Source of the DNA: Methanobacteriota archaeon
GTDB lineage: Archaea; Methanobacteriota; Methanobacteria; Methanobacteriales; Methanobacteriaceae
NCBI GenBank assembly: GCA_023411115.1
Contig: JAEYPF010000019.1
Coordinates: 124,001-188,000 of the forward strand
Length of the DNA stretch: 64,000 nucleotides
Reading direction: 5' to 3'
In this document: positions 62,465 to 64,000 of the stretch, in pieces
Position numbering within the stretch: position 1 is the first letter of the stretch
How the letters are laid out: every line of letters begins with the position of its first letter
Position numbers and translations under genes: made by a program
The notes under the pieces: generated by a model
Databases searched by the model: none
What the model was told of the DNA's origin: nothing
The model's input: only the letters and a program-made list of their open reading frames with translations

Positions 62465-62938
62465 ATGGGCATTCACAAAAGTGTTGAGATATTTGAAGGC
62501 GCAAAGATAATAGGGAATGTTAAAATTGGTGCAGAATCTTCAATATGGTTTAATGCTGTCTTGAGAGGAGATATAGAACCTATAAATATTGGAAAATATT
62601 CTAATATTCAGGATAATTGTGTTGTTCATTCATCTAAAAATTTTCAGGTTAATTTAGGCAACTATGTGTCTGTAGGGCACGCTGCAGTTTTACATGGATG
62701 TGAAATTGAAGATAACTGTCTTATTGGAATGAATTCCACAATCTTAAATGGCGTAAAAATTGGAAAGAATTGTATTGTTGGGGCTGGAGCAGTAGTTACA
62801 GAAGGAAAAGAGTTTGAAGAAGGAAATTTAATTATTGGTGTCCCGGCAAAAGCTGTGAGAAAACTTACAAATGAAGAAATAGATAGTATAAAAGATAATG
62901 CTATACGATATACAAAACTAGCGAAAAACGAGAGATAG
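62465..62938 (+). CDS. Gamma-class carbonic anhydrase-like hexapeptide protein
   Basis: 157 residues of left-handed beta-helix repeats. Zinc-ligand histidines as in gamma carbonic anhydrases: NCVVHSSKN, then SVGHAAVLHGC. It lacks the long acidic loop of the founding Cam enzyme, so it belongs to the CamH/YrdA-like group, with uncertain activity. Start ATG 62465 with GAGGGATACT upstream; the TTG at 62429 is not preceded by a binding site. Related beta-helix to the GlmU C-terminus, but not its substrate partner. Confidence 0.9.
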   Translation: MGIHKSVEIFEGAKIIGNVKIGAESSIWFNAVLRGDIEPINIGKYSNIQDNCVVHSSKNFQVNLGNYVSVGHAAVLHGCEIEDNCLIGMNSTILNGVKIGKNCIVGAGAVVTEGKEFEEGNLIIGVPAKAVRKLTNEEIDSIKDNAIRYTKLAKNER

Positions 62939-63043
62939 ATTAACGTAAAAGGGATTGTTAAAATTTGACTAGTTGACCTATCGAAAATATCATTTACAGA
63001 TAATGCTGTAATATAATTAGCGAATAAGATAATTGGTGATTAC

Positions 63044-64000
63044 GTGGCTAAAGTAAAAGAAATTGTAAAAAAGCTTGATCCTTACGTTCCAGGAAGATCA
63101 ATTCCTGAAATAGCAGAAAAATATAATATTGATCCAGATACCATCATAAAACTTGGATCTAATGAAAATCCCATTGGTGTATCAGAAAAAGTTATTGAAG
63201 CAATAAAAGAAAACCTTAATTTAATAAGCCAATATCCTGAAACAAATTTGGAGGAATTAAAAGGTAAAATAGCAGCATACTCTGGGGCAGATGCTTCTAA
63301 TGTAATTATTGGTGGAGATGGGGCAGATGAGATTCTGGATGTACTTGGAAAGACATTAATAGAACCTGGCGATGAATTTATAGTTCCTCTTCCTTCTTAC
63401 ATGTACTACGAATTTACTTTAAAAATTCACGGCGGAGTTCCAGTATATGCAAAATGGGATATGGAAGAAAATAAGCTTGATGTAGAATCAGTAATCGCTG
63501 CTTTATCAGAAAGAACTAAAATAATATTTTTGTGCACTCCTAATAATCCTACAGGGACATTAATAAGTAAAGATGATATTAAAAAAGTACTTGAAAGCAC
63601 AGATGCCCTCGTAGTAGTGGATGAGGCTTATTTCGAGTTTTCAGAAGTTAACAACGTTGATTTACTCAAGGATTATAATAATCTGTTGATCTTAAGAACA
63701 TTTTCCAAGGTTTTTGGGCTTGCAGGAATGAGAATTGGTTACGCGCTATCAAATCCTGAATTTATAGAATACATGCACAGGGTAAAGCCTGTATTCAGCC
63801 TTATAAAGCTTTCATATGTGGCTGCATCAGCTGTACTGGATGATGGGGAGTACATAAAGAAATCTATTGAAATTGGAATCCAGAGCAGAGAATTCCTTTA
63901 TGAGAACATGTCTCGATTTGATAAACTCGAAGTTTACCCTTCCAAAGCAAATTATTTGCTTGTAGGTGTTAAAAAAACTGGAATGACATCTAAAGAGTTT
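63044..64000 (+). CDS. hisC: Histidinol-phosphate aminotransferase (HisC), partial
   Basis: First 319 residues; the gene runs off the window. PLP-dependent fold I aminotransferase: KLGSNENPIGVSEKVIEAI, GGDGADEILDVLGKTLIEPGDEFIV, CTPNNPTGTLISKDDI, VVVDEAYFEFSEVN, then TFSKVFGLAGMRIGYALS with the PLP lysine at residue 222. Converts imidazole acetol phosphate to histidinol phosphate, and the same family can serve aromatic amino acids. GTG start at 63044, 3 bases after GGTGAT. No truncation signs inside the window. Confidence 0.93.
   Translation, partial: MAKVKEIVKKLDPYVPGRSIPEIAEKYNIDPDTIIKLGSNENPIGVSEKVIEAIKENLNLISQYPETNLEELKGKIAAYSGADASNVIIGGDGADEILDVLGKTLIEPGDEFIVPLPSYMYYEFTLKIHGGVPVYAKWDMEENKLDVESVIAALSERTKIIFLCTPNNPTGTLISKDDIKKVLESTDALVVVDEAYFEFSEVNNVDLLKDYNNLLILRTFSKVFGLAGMRIGYALSNPEFIEYMHRVKPVFSLIKLSYVAASAVLDDGEYIKKSIEIGIQSREFLYENMSRFDKLEVYPSKANYLLVGVKKTGMTSKEF

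Overview
This window looks like chromosome from a hydrogenotrophic methanogenic archaeon of the order Methanobacteriales, most likely Methanobacterium. The DNA is AT-rich, with TATA-box promoters and GGTGA/GGAGG ribosome binding sites. It carries archaeal information-processing genes (transcription factor E, Spt5/NusG, SecE, L11-L1-L10-L12, L40e, S3Ae, Tsr3), the archaeal lipid enzyme GGGP synthase, coenzyme M synthesis (ComA), a TfuA thioamidation factor, HypD, and Mur-type ligases suited to pseudomurein synthesis. A pseudomurein-binding surface protein narrows the host to the pseudomurein-walled methanogens. I see no rRNA, tRNA, CRISPR array, transposase or phage genes.

Layout. 0-4.2 kb: two tandem UspA proteins, a four-CBS protein and, on the other strand, a TfuA-LarE pair. 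4.3-8.5 kb: a MerR-like/YhbD-type regulator, two bactofilin-like polymer-forming proteins and, between them, an ABC-2 exporter. 8.5-12.4 kb: HD phosphohydrolase, TFE, a CofE-like ligase, ComA and a pyruvate-kinase-C-like protein. 12.6-20.1 kb: the conserved ftsZ-secE-spt5-L11-L1-L10-L12-alaS block. 20.2-32 kb: a DUF39-ferredoxin sulfurtransferase, a zinc-ribbon membrane protein, an exported transglutaminase with pseudomurein-binding repeats plus a PepSY protein, a radical SAM protein, a PAS histidine kinase, PmbA, phosphoglycolate phosphatase and HypD. 32.7-38.2 kb: a 929-residue tandem Mur ligase, a MurT-like zinc-ribbon Mur ligase and an anchored VanW-like protein. 38.3-43.6 kb: MobA-like transferase, DUF2254, DUF169, GGGP synthase, L40e and Tsr3. 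43.9-47.7 kb: six genes of bacterial character (AAC(3)-type acetyltransferase, three SRPBCC proteins, a VOC protein, an alpha/beta hydrolase), probably acquired. 47.8-56.7 kb: a ChlI-ChlD fusion, small zinc-ribbon and exported proteins, DUF116, an Xre/DUF2178/CPBP membrane operon, a flavoprotein and a NifX-like protein. 57.1-64 kb: S3Ae, DUF92, ApgM, GlmM, a GlmU-type enzyme, gamma-carbonic anhydrase-like protein and the 5' part of HisC.

Themes. Cell-envelope functions recur: GlmM and GlmU make UDP-GlcNAc, the Mur ligases add peptide residues, and the pseudomurein-binding transglutaminase and VanW-like protein would act at the wall. The bactofilin-ABC module may be a membrane scaffold with an associated exporter.

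The most unusual non-coding signal is a family of multi-hairpin clusters in at least eight intergenic regions (7.5, 22.8, 30.1, 40.7, 42.8, 52.1, 56.7 and 57.0 kb). Each has several perfect 7-17 bp stems with 2-5 nt loops. Clusters F and G share linkers (TTAAAGTTGA / CGAACCTTAA in one orientation), and several clusters have an outer closing stem. Similar hairpin DNA also occurs inside one coding sequence. All functional calls come from reading motifs in the sequence; no database search was possible.
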